From Erythroxylum novogranatense (lineage: Eukaryota > Streptophyta > Magnoliopsida > Malpighiales > Erythroxylaceae): a DNA stretch of 64,000 nt. Positions 1 to 11,834 of the stretch are shown here, piece after piece. The stretch is from assembly GCA_029891385.1 (NCBI GenBank), contig JAIWQS010000242.1, positions 62,001 to 126,000 of the forward strand, written 5' to 3'. The position numbers and the translations under genes were made by a program. Within the stretch, counting starts at the first letter, position 1. Each line of letters opens with the position of its first letter. The notes beneath the pieces are model-generated. The model saw only the letters and a list, made by a program, of their open reading frames with translations. It was not told the DNA's origin and searched no databases.

Positions 1-1969
1 GTTTTATTAATAATAAATATTTTTATTACAAAACTATAACTGAAGAAGATAAAGTTACATGTAAATACACTTGCTTTCTAGGGCACTATATTTACATAAC
101 TCCAACGAAACTCAATCTTCCCAACTTCTATAACACAATCCAAACCAAATATACTTCAAAGGCAGTAGCACACTCCTAGGATTCTAATTGTCCCCAAAAC
201 ATAAAATTATATCACTTTACTCTTTCTTTTGTCAAGTTTAACCATACAACCATACATTCTTAGAAAACATATACAAGATACAAGTAAACTTCAAAACCTT
301 TAAATTTACATGGAAATAATTCAATACAAAGTTTCAGAGGGCATCTAGCCCGATTACATCCAAAAGGTAAAAGTGAAAATACAAAGAACAAGCTAATGCT
401 TTGTTTTCTCAAAACATGACTTCAAAAGCAAAATGCATCGGAGTATTGCCTCAATCCCGATGCGGTGACTCGGTTTCTCACTCGACACCTGTGGAGGAGA
501 AAATGGGGGGTGAGCTCGACGGCTCCGTGGGTAATAACTTAATAAACGAGAAAATAAGCACAAAATATTATTCATTCATTCATTTTCAAAACAATGACAC
601 ATTGATAAAAGCATTTTTCACTTTTCAAAACTCTTCACAGAATTTATCACATCAAACAATTTACAAACTTAACACATCACAAAATAACCTAACATTTCAC
701 AAAATCACAAACAAAGTGGTTCGGGTGGATCCGAAATGGAACGTACTACACATTCCATGAAGCGTCATGTATAACCATGATTTATGGAGTCTGCATGAGG
801 AACTCCAATGCCACTAGTGGGCGGCGGGAGAAGCCTATGGGTGAGCAGTGCACTGACTCTTATGGGACCACCACAAACCCAAAGAAAACATACATTTCAC
901 ATAATTCACAAAATTTAAACTCATTAGCCTCAATTGGCCTTTACCAAATTCACTTAACAAACCATTAAACAAATCATTCCAACATATATTCATAATCAAA
1001 GAACATGACATACAAGTTCAAAACATCACAAAGAGTAATTCCTACAAAATTCTAAGTCAATTGAAAACCTTAATTAGCATTTATTATAAAAACAGTAATA
1101 TGCCTATTAACTCAATTATTAAGGAATCACCCACCTTAAGTCCTTTAGCTTGGAGGTTGGTCAATTGGCTCTTCCTCTAACTCCAATTGCCTCACTTCAC
1201 CTTCATTAAGCATAAAAATCCCAATTTAACATAGGATACTAAAATTGGAAATTCTAAGGATAGGAAATCAAGAATTTAAACCTATATAACCTTACCCATG
1301 ACTTTCCTAAACTATTTAAACCAAAACCTACCTAAAATATCCAAGAATTTCAAAATTCTCTTACCTTAGAAGATGACCCACGAAATTTGCTTTTGTTTCT
1401 AAGGAAAGCTTAAACTCTTTCTCTTTCCTTTTCTTCTTAAAGAAACTCTTAATATCCCTTTTCTCAAGCAAGGAATCAACAAAGCCCCAATCTTCTTCTT
1501 CTTCTTCTCCAATCCACCAAAGCTCTTCTCCCCTTCTCTTTTCTATGTAAGTTTCGTATGTCTCTTGTAAAAGACTTAGGGAACTTTGTTTTAACTCATA
1601 ACATACACTAAAACTACGTAGTTTTAATAAGTTACTAATCCTTCCTTGCAATTTCGTGGCTCTTCCTTCATGTTACGGCTACATCCTCATTTAATTCTTT
1701 CCTTCTTCATTTAATATCATTTAAAAGGACTAAAAGCCCATCTCATAAGCCTTAAGCCTTAAAATCATTAGCAAACTTCCTAAATGCCCTTACACCAACC
1801 TATTCTTTTAAATTCTAACAACTTATTAAAATTCTAATTTTAACTAATCTCTTCAATTAATTTCTATAAACTAAGTACTACAAACCCAAAATTATTCTAA
1901 CTAAAAGGAAATTAGTAAACTAATCATCAAAATAAATAAAACATGCTTAATGTGAATCGGGGTCCAACA
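1..1969 (-). mobile_element. R1: gypsy LTR, minus strand, cut by left window edge
   Basis: Read on the minus strand, this begins with TGTTGGACCCC at 1969, the same start as the LTRs of R5 and R8. Around 430-500 it contains the reverse complement of the block that R8 carries at 62025-62090, so it belongs to the same LTR family. The other end lies left of the window, so it could be a solo LTR or the 5' LTR of an element running leftward. Compared with R8 it is about 0.4 kb shorter between the LTR start and the shared block, and lacks the CpG-rich array. Open reading frames inside it are short and resemble nothing. Confidence 0.8.
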
Positions 1970-2452
1970 GTGAAAGTGAAATAGTGTGAAATGTGCAATA
2001 TGTGAATTTATGTGTTATGTGACTGGGTGAGCCATCGATGATGGTCACTCATTGAGTTTGCAAAAGTCACCCAAAATTTGCAACTATTTTTCATATTAGA
2101 AGAATACCCCGTTAGGCCAACGGGAGAATGCACACAACATTCAAGTGAAGGATAGAGATCAAGATCAATTCGTGTCTGTATTGCATTTCTCTATTTTATA
2201 ATGAATTGTATATTTCACAAGTTATTAAATATATTGGTTTTCCGAAATGACTCAAGTGTATTGTATATGAAAAAGGGGCCAAATGGCTATTGTAAATTTG
2301 TTGATGGTTTTGTGTTAATCGAAAATATTTATGAATGGACGTGGGCCCAAATTTGAGTATCAATTTTTTGTATATTGTGTTTGTGGTTTTGAAAAAAAAT
2401 GTATGTCGATTTCTAAATAATTGAGTGCTTTAGCACGCCACCTTCGCAGCCG
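1970..2452 (+). mobile_element. R2: relic of an R6-type LTR (near its 3' end)
   Basis: This stretch aligns with the distal part of the R6 5' LTR (about 22900-23335). Shared blocks include the catcgatgatgg region, the 'cacccaaaatttgcaa' stretch, 'agaataccc', the 'cgtgtct' block and 'tagcacg.caccttc'. It is much more diverged than sister LTRs. The last ~60 bp of the R6 LTR and its PBS are missing. R1 appears inserted in it, with the other half outside the window. Confidence 0.65.
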
Positions 2453-3036
2453 ACTATATTGGTCCTTTTCCCATTTACTCCAAGGAAGAAGGTGACATGT
2501 ATGTTGTTCTAAAAACTAGATCCATTCTTGCACCACTATATTTCAATTTTGATGTGATAGAATAAATAGGGTTGAAGGATAAATTGATGAAATTGTGTAA
2601 TAAAGGTGGTTGGGGATGATTTGTGCATATAGATTACCCCGTTTTTCATAAGCTAACGCTTGAGTTTTTTTACTTCATTGAGGTTTGAATCAAGTAAACC
2701 TAAAAAATTTTGGTTTAGACTATGAGTTCAGCCTTGTAGCTTGGATGAGAAGTTATTAGGCTAACTTTTTCAGTTTTCTAAGTCACAGGTGAAGATTCTC
2801 ATCAAGACTTCTCATTTACAATTTGTTGGAAGTTTTAACTAACTTGCTGAATTCAATGCTCTGATGAATATAACTCTTACATTCTTAATCACAGAATAGT
2901 TCTTGTTGCACAAATTCATATGTTATGTTGTGTTTGGTAAAACTCAAAGCAATAAATGTTCCACTAGGGAATTGTTGTTATTATATTGCATGGATGAAAG
3001 GATTAAACCTAACATGTTCTCTTTTTTTCTCAATCT

Positions 3037-3318
3037 TTGACCCAATTTGTGGCAAAGAAGGGAACATCATTAGGAATGGGTTATTTAGCCACTACTCTGG
3101 CCCATCATTTTAAAATTGATCTTACTAGACTAACCTCTGTTCCTTATGAGTATTTTGATGCACCGTACTTAAGACATGTGGAAATATTATCGCATGACAA
3201 CATTAGCTTCAAGATCCTCAAACACACAATGCAGTCAAACATAGGTTTTCAGGTGGAGCTTCTAGTTTTGGAGTTTATGTGGACTTATTTAAATCAAGTG
3301 AGGAACCAAAGGGGCTAA
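3037..3318 (+). pseudogene. Unrecognised ORF fragment (93 codons)
   Basis: An open frame of 93 codons with ordinary amino-acid composition. It starts MTQFVAKKGTSLGMGYLATT and contains a Leu/Thr-rich stretch followed by VPYEYFDAPYLRHVEI. I cannot place it in a family. The style (LGMGYLATTLAHHF, DLTRL) loosely recalls ORF1-type proteins of large plant retroelements, but that is an impression and not evidence. There is no convincing promoter or intron structure. A competing minus-strand frame partly overlaps its 3' end. Confidence 0.25.
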
Positions 3319-3497
3319 TGAATTGGGAGAGAGTATATATACTCCTCGCTAACAATAGCAGAAAGACACAACATAGCTTGACCAAATGAATGAACAAATG
3401 CGGTGATAGTGCCAATGGTGAAACCTCGAAAAGAAAATCCAGAAGTCTTAGGAGATGCAAGGACTTCACGTGCCATCTCCAACTTCATCTCCTCCAC
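3315..3497 (-). pseudogene. Unrecognised minus-strand ORF fragment (60 codons)
   Basis: A minus-strand frame starts MEEMKLEMAREVLASPKTSG and continues into a hydrophobic stretch (GTITAFVHSFGQAMLCLSAI) that could be one membrane segment. No family is recognised. The plus strand over the same bases is not open for as long, so this may be a relic of a captured gene or chance. Confidence 0.2.
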
Positions 3498-4250
3498 CCT
3501 CTCCAGAAGTTTTCTAAACTCCCTCTTGTTGTTTTTATTTTTTGTATTTGTTTGTTAGTTGTTTTTAATTGTCACGTGACTATGCATTGGTACTTGTTTT
3601 GTGTTGTGATTTTTGGTTTTAGTAATTATGTTCTTTGTTTGTAGTATATTAAGTTAGGAGTTGTTTCCTTAAAATTCTATCATAGTAGTCAAAATAGATT
3701 GAGTCATATGCTTGAAGATTGAATTAGGCCACTTGGATAGAAGCTGAACCATGCGGATTGACTAAAGTTATTGGCTATATAAGCTTACTCAAAAATTGAT
3801 ACTTGAGTGATTAGGTGATGTGTAGAAACATGATGGATTTTCATTTGAGCCTAAGTGAGGAGTTGAGCCTATATGACTCTATTCCATAGTCTTATCATTT
3901 CTTTGATTGCGTGATACTCCCATATGTAATACACCCAGAACTTTCTTTGAACCAATTTGAATCTACCAGATGCATGTTAAATAGAAATGATTAAGGCCCT
4001 CACTCTTTTAGCCCTTGAACTAAACAACAACCTATGTCATTGTCCCTTGCAAACCCCTTGGAGCCTTTGATCTTTTTGTTTATAAAAAACCTTCATATTA
4101 CTTAAACCATATTAGTTTACCCTATCACAAGTTTAATAGATTGCTAAGTTGCATCAGTTTGGAATTCTTGACAAAAAAAATTTCTGAGACACTTTAGGTA
4201 GCTTTCATCATACCTCTACTTTTATAGCACATTACTTATAGCTGCAAATA

Positions 4251-4694
4251 TGTAATACCTGGCATCTAGTTTACCCGGTACACCGAAATAAATCGAAATT
4301 TGAGATTGATGTCATTAAAACCAGGACAGTGAATAATAATTTTTAGTGACATCAAATTAATGATGTATGACATTTTTTTCGGTGGTCACAGAAAATTATA
4401 CGAGCAGATGATTAAAAACCAGTACAAGGATGGCATTTTTGTAAATAAGTGGACAAGAGGAGTATATAAAAAGCTAAGTTAGATAATAAGACAAAACACT
4501 TTGTCTTCTTCCTCTCCTACACTCATGACACCTCCATGGAAGCTCCCTCCAAGCTTTTTCAATCCTTGTAACAAGATTTGGAAGGTGAACCAAGGCATTT
4601 GGGTAGCATAAAAAGGTAAGCCTCCATTCCAATGCTTAGATCTATGGATTAAAGCTTAGTTTTTCTCTTCTTTTGTGAAATCCATTTGATGAAA
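4251..4694 (+). repeat. R3 5' LTR, proximal arm
   Basis: Matches 17075-17515 of the 3' LTR base for base apart from scattered changes. It is interrupted by R4 after 'ttgatgaaa' and resumes at 8341. Confidence 0.92.
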
Positions 4695-7600
4695 TGTAAC
4701 ATCCCATTACTAGAGGGAAGGGTAGGATGGTAAATGTGAGTGACTAATGAGAGTTAGGGATGTATTCTCCATGTTCATGCATAACTTGCTACATACTTAT
4801 ACTTGATTGTTGCACATGAAAATACTTGTACATGCATTCATGAATAATTCCGGGTATAATTGGAATGATTTGAGAATCTTAAATGTTATTACATTAAAAA
4901 TTTTATGGGTTAGTGAAATCTTGATATTTTGAATTTTGCTGGAATTATTGTATTTGTATATGTTGGTGAAGTTATGGAGTATTAAGACAGATATATTTAT
5001 AGTAGGGAACAAGAAATAAATTAAATAAAGATTTGGAGATAGTTGGGTTGTAAAGATGATTGTTGTATTGGAAGAGGGAAACTAAGTGGAGTTAGTTTCC
5101 AAAGAAACTAAGTTAGAGTTTAATCATTAAGAAAGTGACATGTGTCACTTAGACCTTATACTCTAGCTAGAAGCAGTCTTTATTCCTTGAGAGTTGATAG
5201 GTTAAGTCTTGACCAAGTCCCTTCTTTATTCTCATCTTTCTAAAACTTCTCTCTTGAGATCTGAGTTTTCCAGCAAAATATTTCACCAACCTTACTTTGC
5301 CATTTGTGTCATCTACTCTAAGGAAAAACCAGAAGTTGATCATTTCCCTCGGTGGACGCAGCGTGTGGAGTTTAGGGCTTGAAGATTTTGGAGTTTTCAG
5401 CGGGTAAGTGTTAGAGAAATCCCTCCTTGTTGAGGATTTGTGAAATAAAGTTGATAGATTCTGTCATCTGCATAGAAAATGTACTTCATGTGTTTCTTCT
5501 TAAATACTGGTTAGTTGGGGAGAAATAAATTCAGTTATAGTGTTAAATTAGTTTTGAGAAAACTTTTGGTGTTTGGTGGCGTAAAGTGTTGAAAGTTAGA
5601 AAGTCTGGAAAATTTCTCCTTGAGTATGTTTCAGTATTTTAGCCATAACATTTTCTGTGGTTGTCCAAACAAGATGATTCTTAATTCGGAGTAAACTAGG
5701 AATATATGGCTACAATTCGTATGAAGACATTGAATTTCATTTCTATCTCTAGGAATCTCAAAAGTTGTCACGAAGTTGAGGCTGGGTGTAGGATGTTGAG
5801 AGTGGGCGAAAATTCATGTTCCAACTTCGGGAGGCAATTTAGACCTGATTAAGATAGATTATGGCAAAGTTGCCTTCTTGAAAGTTGTATAAAATTCTTT
5901 TATCTTTCCAACGGTATAAAGTTTGTAAATTTTGGACATCGGAGTCAAAAGTTATGCGTCTTATAAGTGAAGACATTTTGGACTCATGAAAGCAGACGAT
6001 GGAAATGAGACGATAAAAAAACAGACGATGGAAATGAGACGATAGAAAAGCAGACGATGAAAATGAGATGATAGAAAAATAGACGATAGAAATGAGACGA
6101 TAGAAAAGCAGAGGATGGAAATGAGACTATAGAAAAGCAGAGGATGGAAATGAGACGATAGAAAAGCAGACGATGGAAATGAGACGATAGAAAAGCAGAC
6201 GATGGAAATGAGACGATAGAAAAGCAGAGGATGGAAATGAGACGATAGAAAAGCAGACGATGGAAATGAGACGATAGAAAAGCAGACGATGGAAATGAGA
6301 TGATAGAAAAGTAGATGATGGAAATGAGACGATAGAAAAGCAGACGATGGAAATGAGACGATGGAAAAACTAAGACGAAAGCAAGAACTGATTGGAGTCT
6401 TTTGGTTGTAACTTTTTCTCTAGACCTCCAAATGACCTGATTTTTGAAGCATTGGATTTCTAACACATTTCTTTATCCCTCCACAAAAATTTATGGTCTT
6501 TGGTATTAAATTGGAAATGATTGACTGAATCAAAGTAAGGGTACCGGTGATGGGGAGTATGAATTGGATATTTTACTAAATGTATTTCATTATTTTGATG
6601 ATATCTTGGTCTATAGGATTCCAATTGAGGTGATCCTTAATTTGTAGTAAACTAGAGTAATAGGGATAAAAATTATATGAAGGAGTCGAATCTTGATACG
6701 GCTTTTAAGGTGTTCAAATTCTGGATGGAAGTTAGATGTAATACACTATTTTGGAGAGGAACAGTCCGAAAATGTTTGAGCTACATCTTTGAATATACTG
6801 AACCAAATTGAGTGATTTTGGTGTTAATGGAAAGATAAAGATAGAGAACACTTTTCTAAGAGAGTAGGCTCGAATTATGCAAGTTTTACCTTCTAATTAA
6901 ACATGAACAGTGGACCCGAAAGTTAGAGTTTGGAGAAAGATCTGAAATGGTTCATTGTACTATGAAATTGGATTCAAATAGTTTATGGAGGTCTAAATCC
7001 CTCAGAATGAGGCTAGTTAAGTGAGTTTTGATAGTTGAATGTCTTGTGATGAAATTGATGGATTGATAATCGGGATAGTCATGAATATGCATTGTACATA
7101 TTTCATCTCATTCATGTGCATTATTAAACACTTATGATTGTTCAAATTGTGATATATGTATATGTTATTTGTTATAAAGGAGCCACTGGAACGTCAACCT
7201 CCAAACGTTGCTGGATCTTCCAGGCATTAGCTTCGGGGGAAACTTGTGAGTAACCTAGACGGTCTCACTCAATTAATTGGTTGCTTTAGAATATGTTTTG
7301 AATGAGTTATTTAAGTGCTCCAAACATGCGAAAATTGTGAATATACATATGAATGCAAAAGTGTGCTAAGCATTTCTACTGAATGCCAGACTAAGGTCCG
7401 ATGATAAATGTGATCAAAATGTGAATGTACATCCATGTGATTGACTGAGGTTGTGTTATGTGAAACATTCATTACATGTATGCATGAAAGATAAAGAAAG
7501 TTATGACCGGAGTTGCCAGATTAAGGAGCTAAAAGCTCAAAATGTGAATAGAGCCTTGGGCTCGAGTGTGACTGTCCCTGATATCTACGAAGAGATATGG

Positions 7601-8335
7601 GACATTATTCGACTAAGCTCGACATCCATAAAGGGATGAGCTGGAAAAAGGCACTTTCGGTCATAACGACAATAATAAATGAAAGTGAGTCTCATGTGCA
7701 TTGCGATTATAATTGATGTGTGTTTTATATGAACAATGTGATACATTGTGAATATGCAATGAAGTGAATATTATGTTATATGCGATAATGTGATACATTG
7801 TGAGTATGTAATGGAGTGAGCGTTGTGTTATGTGCAATGATATGATGCATGAATTGAGTGAACCATCGATGATAGTTACCTCGTTGAGTTTGCAAAACTC
7901 ACCAAAATTACAACGTTGTCTTTTAAGGACCGAGAGACGACTCTAGTTGCTAAAGAGGATCTACTAGCCGAGTAGATTGAGATTGGACATAGAGGTCATG
8001 GCTCAAAGGTCGGTCAGTTGGGGATCTTTTGGGTAGTTTAGTTAATTTTGATACACTTTCCTCATTCGCGTAGTACTATTGTATTAGGTTTTCTGATGAT
8101 GTATATGTGGATATTGTGGACAAAAATGTAGACTTTGATTTTTGTGTAATGTAATGAGGAAAAAGTGGGTTTTTAAAATGTTGTGATCTTCTTATGATGC
8201 TTTTCAAGTGAATTATGTTACCATGCCTTTTGAAGGGAATGTAGTGATCGATTGTAGCGTGCCCTCATCGTAGGATATGTGTCGGAATGACCTCCGGGTG
8301 TCCCGGTGGATACCCTGCGATAAGGGGGGGCTACA
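4695..8335 (+). mobile_element. R4: solo LTR (3.6 kb) inside the R3 5' LTR
   Basis: It starts TGTAACATCCC and ends GCTACA, the same termini as the R10 LTRs, and shares internal blocks with R6 and R10 LTRs (for example 'acctgatttttgaagc' and 'gtgagtaacctaga'). No PBS, coding or polypurine tract is present, so it is a solo LTR left by LTR-LTR recombination. The flanks are TGAAA (4690-4694) and TCGAA (8336-8340). The uninterrupted 3' LTR of R3 reads TGGAA here, so the duplication has decayed. A 29-bp minisatellite lies inside. Confidence 0.88.
5993..6370. repeat. 29-bp minisatellite in R4 (13 copies)
   Basis: Thirteen head-to-tail copies of a 29-bp unit (cagacgatggaaatgagacg plus atagaaaag). 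Variants include cagagg for cagacg and single substitutions. Because 29 is not a multiple of 3, three units give a 29-residue peptide period. This creates a spurious 160-codon minus-strand frame over 5984-6466. Confidence 0.95.
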
Positions 8336-8340
8336 TCGAA

Positions 8341-9540
8341 TGTATGGGTTTGATGTTTTGGATGATGGTTTATGTTCCTTCATGTCTAGTGACTCTTTAA
8401 CATGAAGAAATTTCGTTTTTATGGTGATTTGGGGGGTTAAATCAAAACCTAGGGTTTTGCGGGTTAAGCTGTCATGGAGACAGATTCGTGGCTCTCTTTG
8501 GACATTTATTTTGAGCTATTTAGCGTGTGAATCTGGAGAAATGTAAAACATAGAAGTTGTATATCCAGATGTCTATTGTCTCCCTGATTTTTCTCACAAT
8601 TTTAGGTTGAGCCAAACTAAGGTAAGAGGCCCCGAATTGACACTGGTTCAGAATACCAGCGGGATTGAAATGAGAACTGAAAGTTAATTGGTTGAAGACC
8701 ATAGAGTTAGAATTGGATGATGAGTTCTTCTTACGGAATGCTCAAAAATGTGTCATCTAAGTTTTGTATAAAGGAAATTTTAATTGGATGAGTATTCTGT
8801 TAGATATGTCCAAATAAGTAAAGGGTGTTGTGAACATTAATGACACAGAAAAAGAACAGAAAGAGAACAAGCTTGTAAAAGTTACAATAAATCCAATTTA
8901 CACCATTTTTGAGCCGTCTTTGGATATGTGATAGCCATATGAGTCCATTGAAAATGAAGTTTTGAATCACCTTAATTGAATTAGAAATGAATGAGTTATA
9001 AACAGCCTTAATTGAATTAGAAAGAGAACAGGCTTGTGTTACCTAGCCTCACAAGCATGGTAGTATGTTTATATCTCACTGAGTCGTGTTGAAGACTCAC
9101 CTCTCACTATCACCATTTTGGGCATTAGCAAATCGGACAAGAGAGAAAATCCAAGCCTTTTGAGACTCGCTTGGATAAGCAGACAAGTAATATTTTTGGC
9201 ATGATGTAAATTTTCGTTACTTCTAGATGCTCCATGGATTATCATAATCATATGTATAAAAACCTGTATGGATATACTATGTTATTGAGAATGATGTTGG
9301 TGGATGATATGAGATGATCATAGATTGGTTGATTATAAGTAGATAATGTATGTGAGAATTGCAAATTGGGATCCTTACTTCTGACAACCTATTAAGCAGG
9401 TATAAGGATTAATCGGATAAATGAATGGGTTATGCAGATTTTAGTAGAATATAGAAAAGTTAGGCTTACTACGGGTTTTGGTGGCATTAAGCATACCCAT
9501 TCTCTAATGCCAACACGGTCCAAAAGGGAGGTAGGTGTCG
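8341..9540 (+). repeat. R3 5' LTR, distal arm with internal deletion
   Basis: Continues the R3 LTR after R4 (aligns with 17520 onward of the 3' LTR). Relative to the 3' LTR, about 1.1 kb (roughly 18179-19273) is missing, replaced by about 30 bp of filler at 9001-9035. The LTR should end TGTCA as in the 3' copy; here it reads TGTCG. Confidence 0.9.
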
Positions 9541-9542
9541 GA

Positions 9543-9553
9543 TGGTATCGAGC
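9543..9553 (+). other. R3 primer-binding site (initiator-Met tRNA type), one base short
   Basis: TGGTATCGAGC follows the LTR end by two bases. The plant iMet PBS is TGGTATCAGAGC; the A of the CAG is missing here, exactly as in R10. This site primes minus-strand cDNA in LTR retrotransposons. Confidence 0.85.
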
Positions 9554-9751
9554 CAAAGGTTGTATAAGAGTAAGGATCTTGTGATCTAGATGATGTACAA
9601 AAGTATTAAAGAAAAGTTAAGAAAAGTTTAGGATAAGAGACATGCATATGATATTCTTGCATGAGCATGACACCATGGAGCATAGAATCGCATCATGTCA
9701 ATAACATATTATCATTGTGTCTAAATGATTTTAATTTTCTTTATACTAAAG

Positions 9752-11060
9752 ATGCCTCCTAGAAGGTAACACCTCCTCAGCAAGGGCGAGGATGAGGTCG
9801 TCTAGGAAGGGGAAATTTTGACTCTTGTGCACGATGTCGAGTGCATGCAAAGAACAACAGGAAGAAAGATCTCCACCCAGAGTTAGGAGGAGATCAGAGA
9901 TAGAAAATGAACCTGAACCCCCAGCTGCTCAAGGAGAAGATGTTAGAACCTTACCACGAAGAATTGAAGCCTTATAAGCAGAGAACCGAGCCTTAAGAGA
10001 AAGGCAGGAGGTTCTAAAATTGAGAGAAGTAAGAATACTTAGAGAAAGAGAGAGAGAAAGAACTCAGGGTGTACCTGAAGTTGCTCCTGCACCACCACAG
10101 CCAGTGCAAATGCCTAGAGGACTACCTAGGTGAGCTTTAGATGATGAAGGGATGAGTATCAATGATTTCTTAAAATTACAAACCCCTGAATTTGGCAGTG
10201 AGAGACATGAGGATCCCCAAGAGTTTATGAGTCATATTGAGAAAATGGTCCAGAGATTGACTTGCTCGGATGCACGGATCATAGAATTAGTGGGGGTTAA
10301 ATTGACAAAGAATGCTTGGGAATGGTTCCAGAGGAATATTGAAGATCAATTATATGGTGGGAATCCTCCAACTTGGGAGTTCTTTAAATAGGCATTAATC
10401 GATGAGTTCATTTCTCCATATGAAAGATAGAATCGAGCCCTGCAATTTGAAAGGCTTAAACAAAACTTTGGTGTGAGTGTGGATGATTATGCAAGTGAAT
10501 TTCTACGCTTATGCAAATTTGCTACAATTATGTACCTACTGAAGCTAGAAAAATGGAAAGATACAAGTTGGGGCTCATACCTTCCTTGTATAGTGCTGTT
10601 GCAGCTATTGACTTCCCAAATTTGTGGAGGTTGGTTGATAAGACTCGGCAATTAGAAGCAAAGTTTAAGGAGGGGAGAGCAGAAAGATAATGGAGAAGAA
10701 AAGGTAAAGGCCAGAGCATTAGAGGCCGTAGAAAAAGTGATAACTCTCAGATGAGAAAAATAGAACAAATAATACAGTCTGCTCCTCCAGAACCGCAGAG
10801 AGGGGGTCAAGGCAGGGTTAGAAATTCATATGCATCAGCCTTTTCAACACTAAGTGGTATCTGAGACACGATTAAGTCTAGATCACTGACAACCTCCAGC
10901 CTGACCACAAGTTAGAACTGCTTGTAATGTCTATGGAAAGAATCATCCAGGACCTTGTAGACTTAGGTTCAGAGGTTGTTATAGGTGCGGACAACAAGGG
11001 CATTTCATGAAAGACTGCCCAATGCCAGAAAACCAAGCAGCTCCACCCCCAGTTTCATAA
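9752..11060 (+). pseudogene. gag: R3 gag (broken)
   Basis: Gag forms the particle in which the element is reverse transcribed. A start ATG (MPPRR-) at 9752 is followed at once by a stop. The core capsid-like region reads well at 10152-10391 (DFLKLQTPEFGSERHEDPQE and WEWF), then continues across stops and frame changes to 10860. The nucleic-acid-binding end has a knuckle CYRCGQQGHFMKDC at 10977-11018 (CX2CX4HX4C). It is preceded by a degenerate first knuckle (YGKNHPGPC) that has lost a Cys. The zinc-knuckle frame ends at a TAA at 11058. At least five disruptions make it non-functional. Confidence 0.88.
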
Positions 11061-11284
11061 AATACTGTGTAGATAGAAAGATCTATTAATAGAGGCCCGG
11101 CTGGTAGAGGTAGACCTCAGGGCCAAGCTCTCACTCAGAATATGGGGCAAATGTCAGCACCAGCCCTAGCAAATAGAGGTTAGGGGAGAGTGTTTGTTAT
11201 AAATCCCCAAGAAGCACAGGCCTCTAATACAGTTGTAACAGGTAAGCCTATGCAAACATGTTGATATTCAGTTAAATTGTTATT

Positions 11285-11761
11285 ATGAATAGAATGTATA
11301 TGCTTTGTTATGATAAAGGATATAATTGTTCTTTTATTATGATGAATGTTGATAAAGGCATAGTCCTTATCCAGAATGAGAATGCTAAAGTGCTTTTTGA
11401 CTCGGGTGCCACTCATTCATTCATGGTGTCAAGTTTTTCCAGAAAGCTAGATAAAGAGAGAGAATTAATGAAAGACCCCCTGATCATAGTTACACCCTTA
11501 GGGAAGCTGTTGAAGTGACATATGTTTACTCCTCGTGTGTAGTGGAAATAGAAGGCGAAAATTTTGGCAAATTTGATCAAGTTGGTAGTAGTAGAATTTG
11601 ATATTATCTTGGGTATGGATTGTTTGTCGAATCACCATGCTACAATGGATTGTTATGCCAAAAGAATTATACTTAGGCGGATCCAAATGAAGTGTTATAT
11701 CGGGGTGACGAATTGGGTTTCTGTTAATGAGAATATCGGTATCAAGCCCAAAGACTTCTAA
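11285..11761 (+). pseudogene. R3 retropepsin-like protease (broken)
   Basis: The aspartic protease cuts the polyprotein. The active-site segment FDSGATHSF lies at 11396-11422 with D-S-G intact, and the C-terminal hallmark IILGMDCLSNHHATMDC lies at 11594-11650. A stop after PLGKLLK (11516-11518) and a frame change separate the two parts. The region ends where R5 is inserted, which cuts it off from RT. Confidence 0.88.
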
Positions 11762-11834
11762 GAAAGGGATGTCGGGGTATATTGCTCATGTAAGGGATAC
11801 CGAAGTGAGATTAATGAGTTCTGACAAATCCTGT

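Larger units (their letters stand above)
2453..4250. other. Unassigned sequence between LTR relics
   Basis: I find no LTR, PBS or pol motif in this 1.8 kb. It holds short open frames on both strands (see 3037-3318 and 3315-3497), separated by A/T-rich sequence. It could be a decayed retroelement coding region, a captured gene fragment or intergenic DNA. R3 begins immediately after it. Confidence 0.4.

Noticed and set aside
5984..6466. 160-codon minus-strand frame with a repeating peptide
   Set aside because: Explained entirely by the 29-bp minisatellite; no start context, domain or conservation supports a protein.
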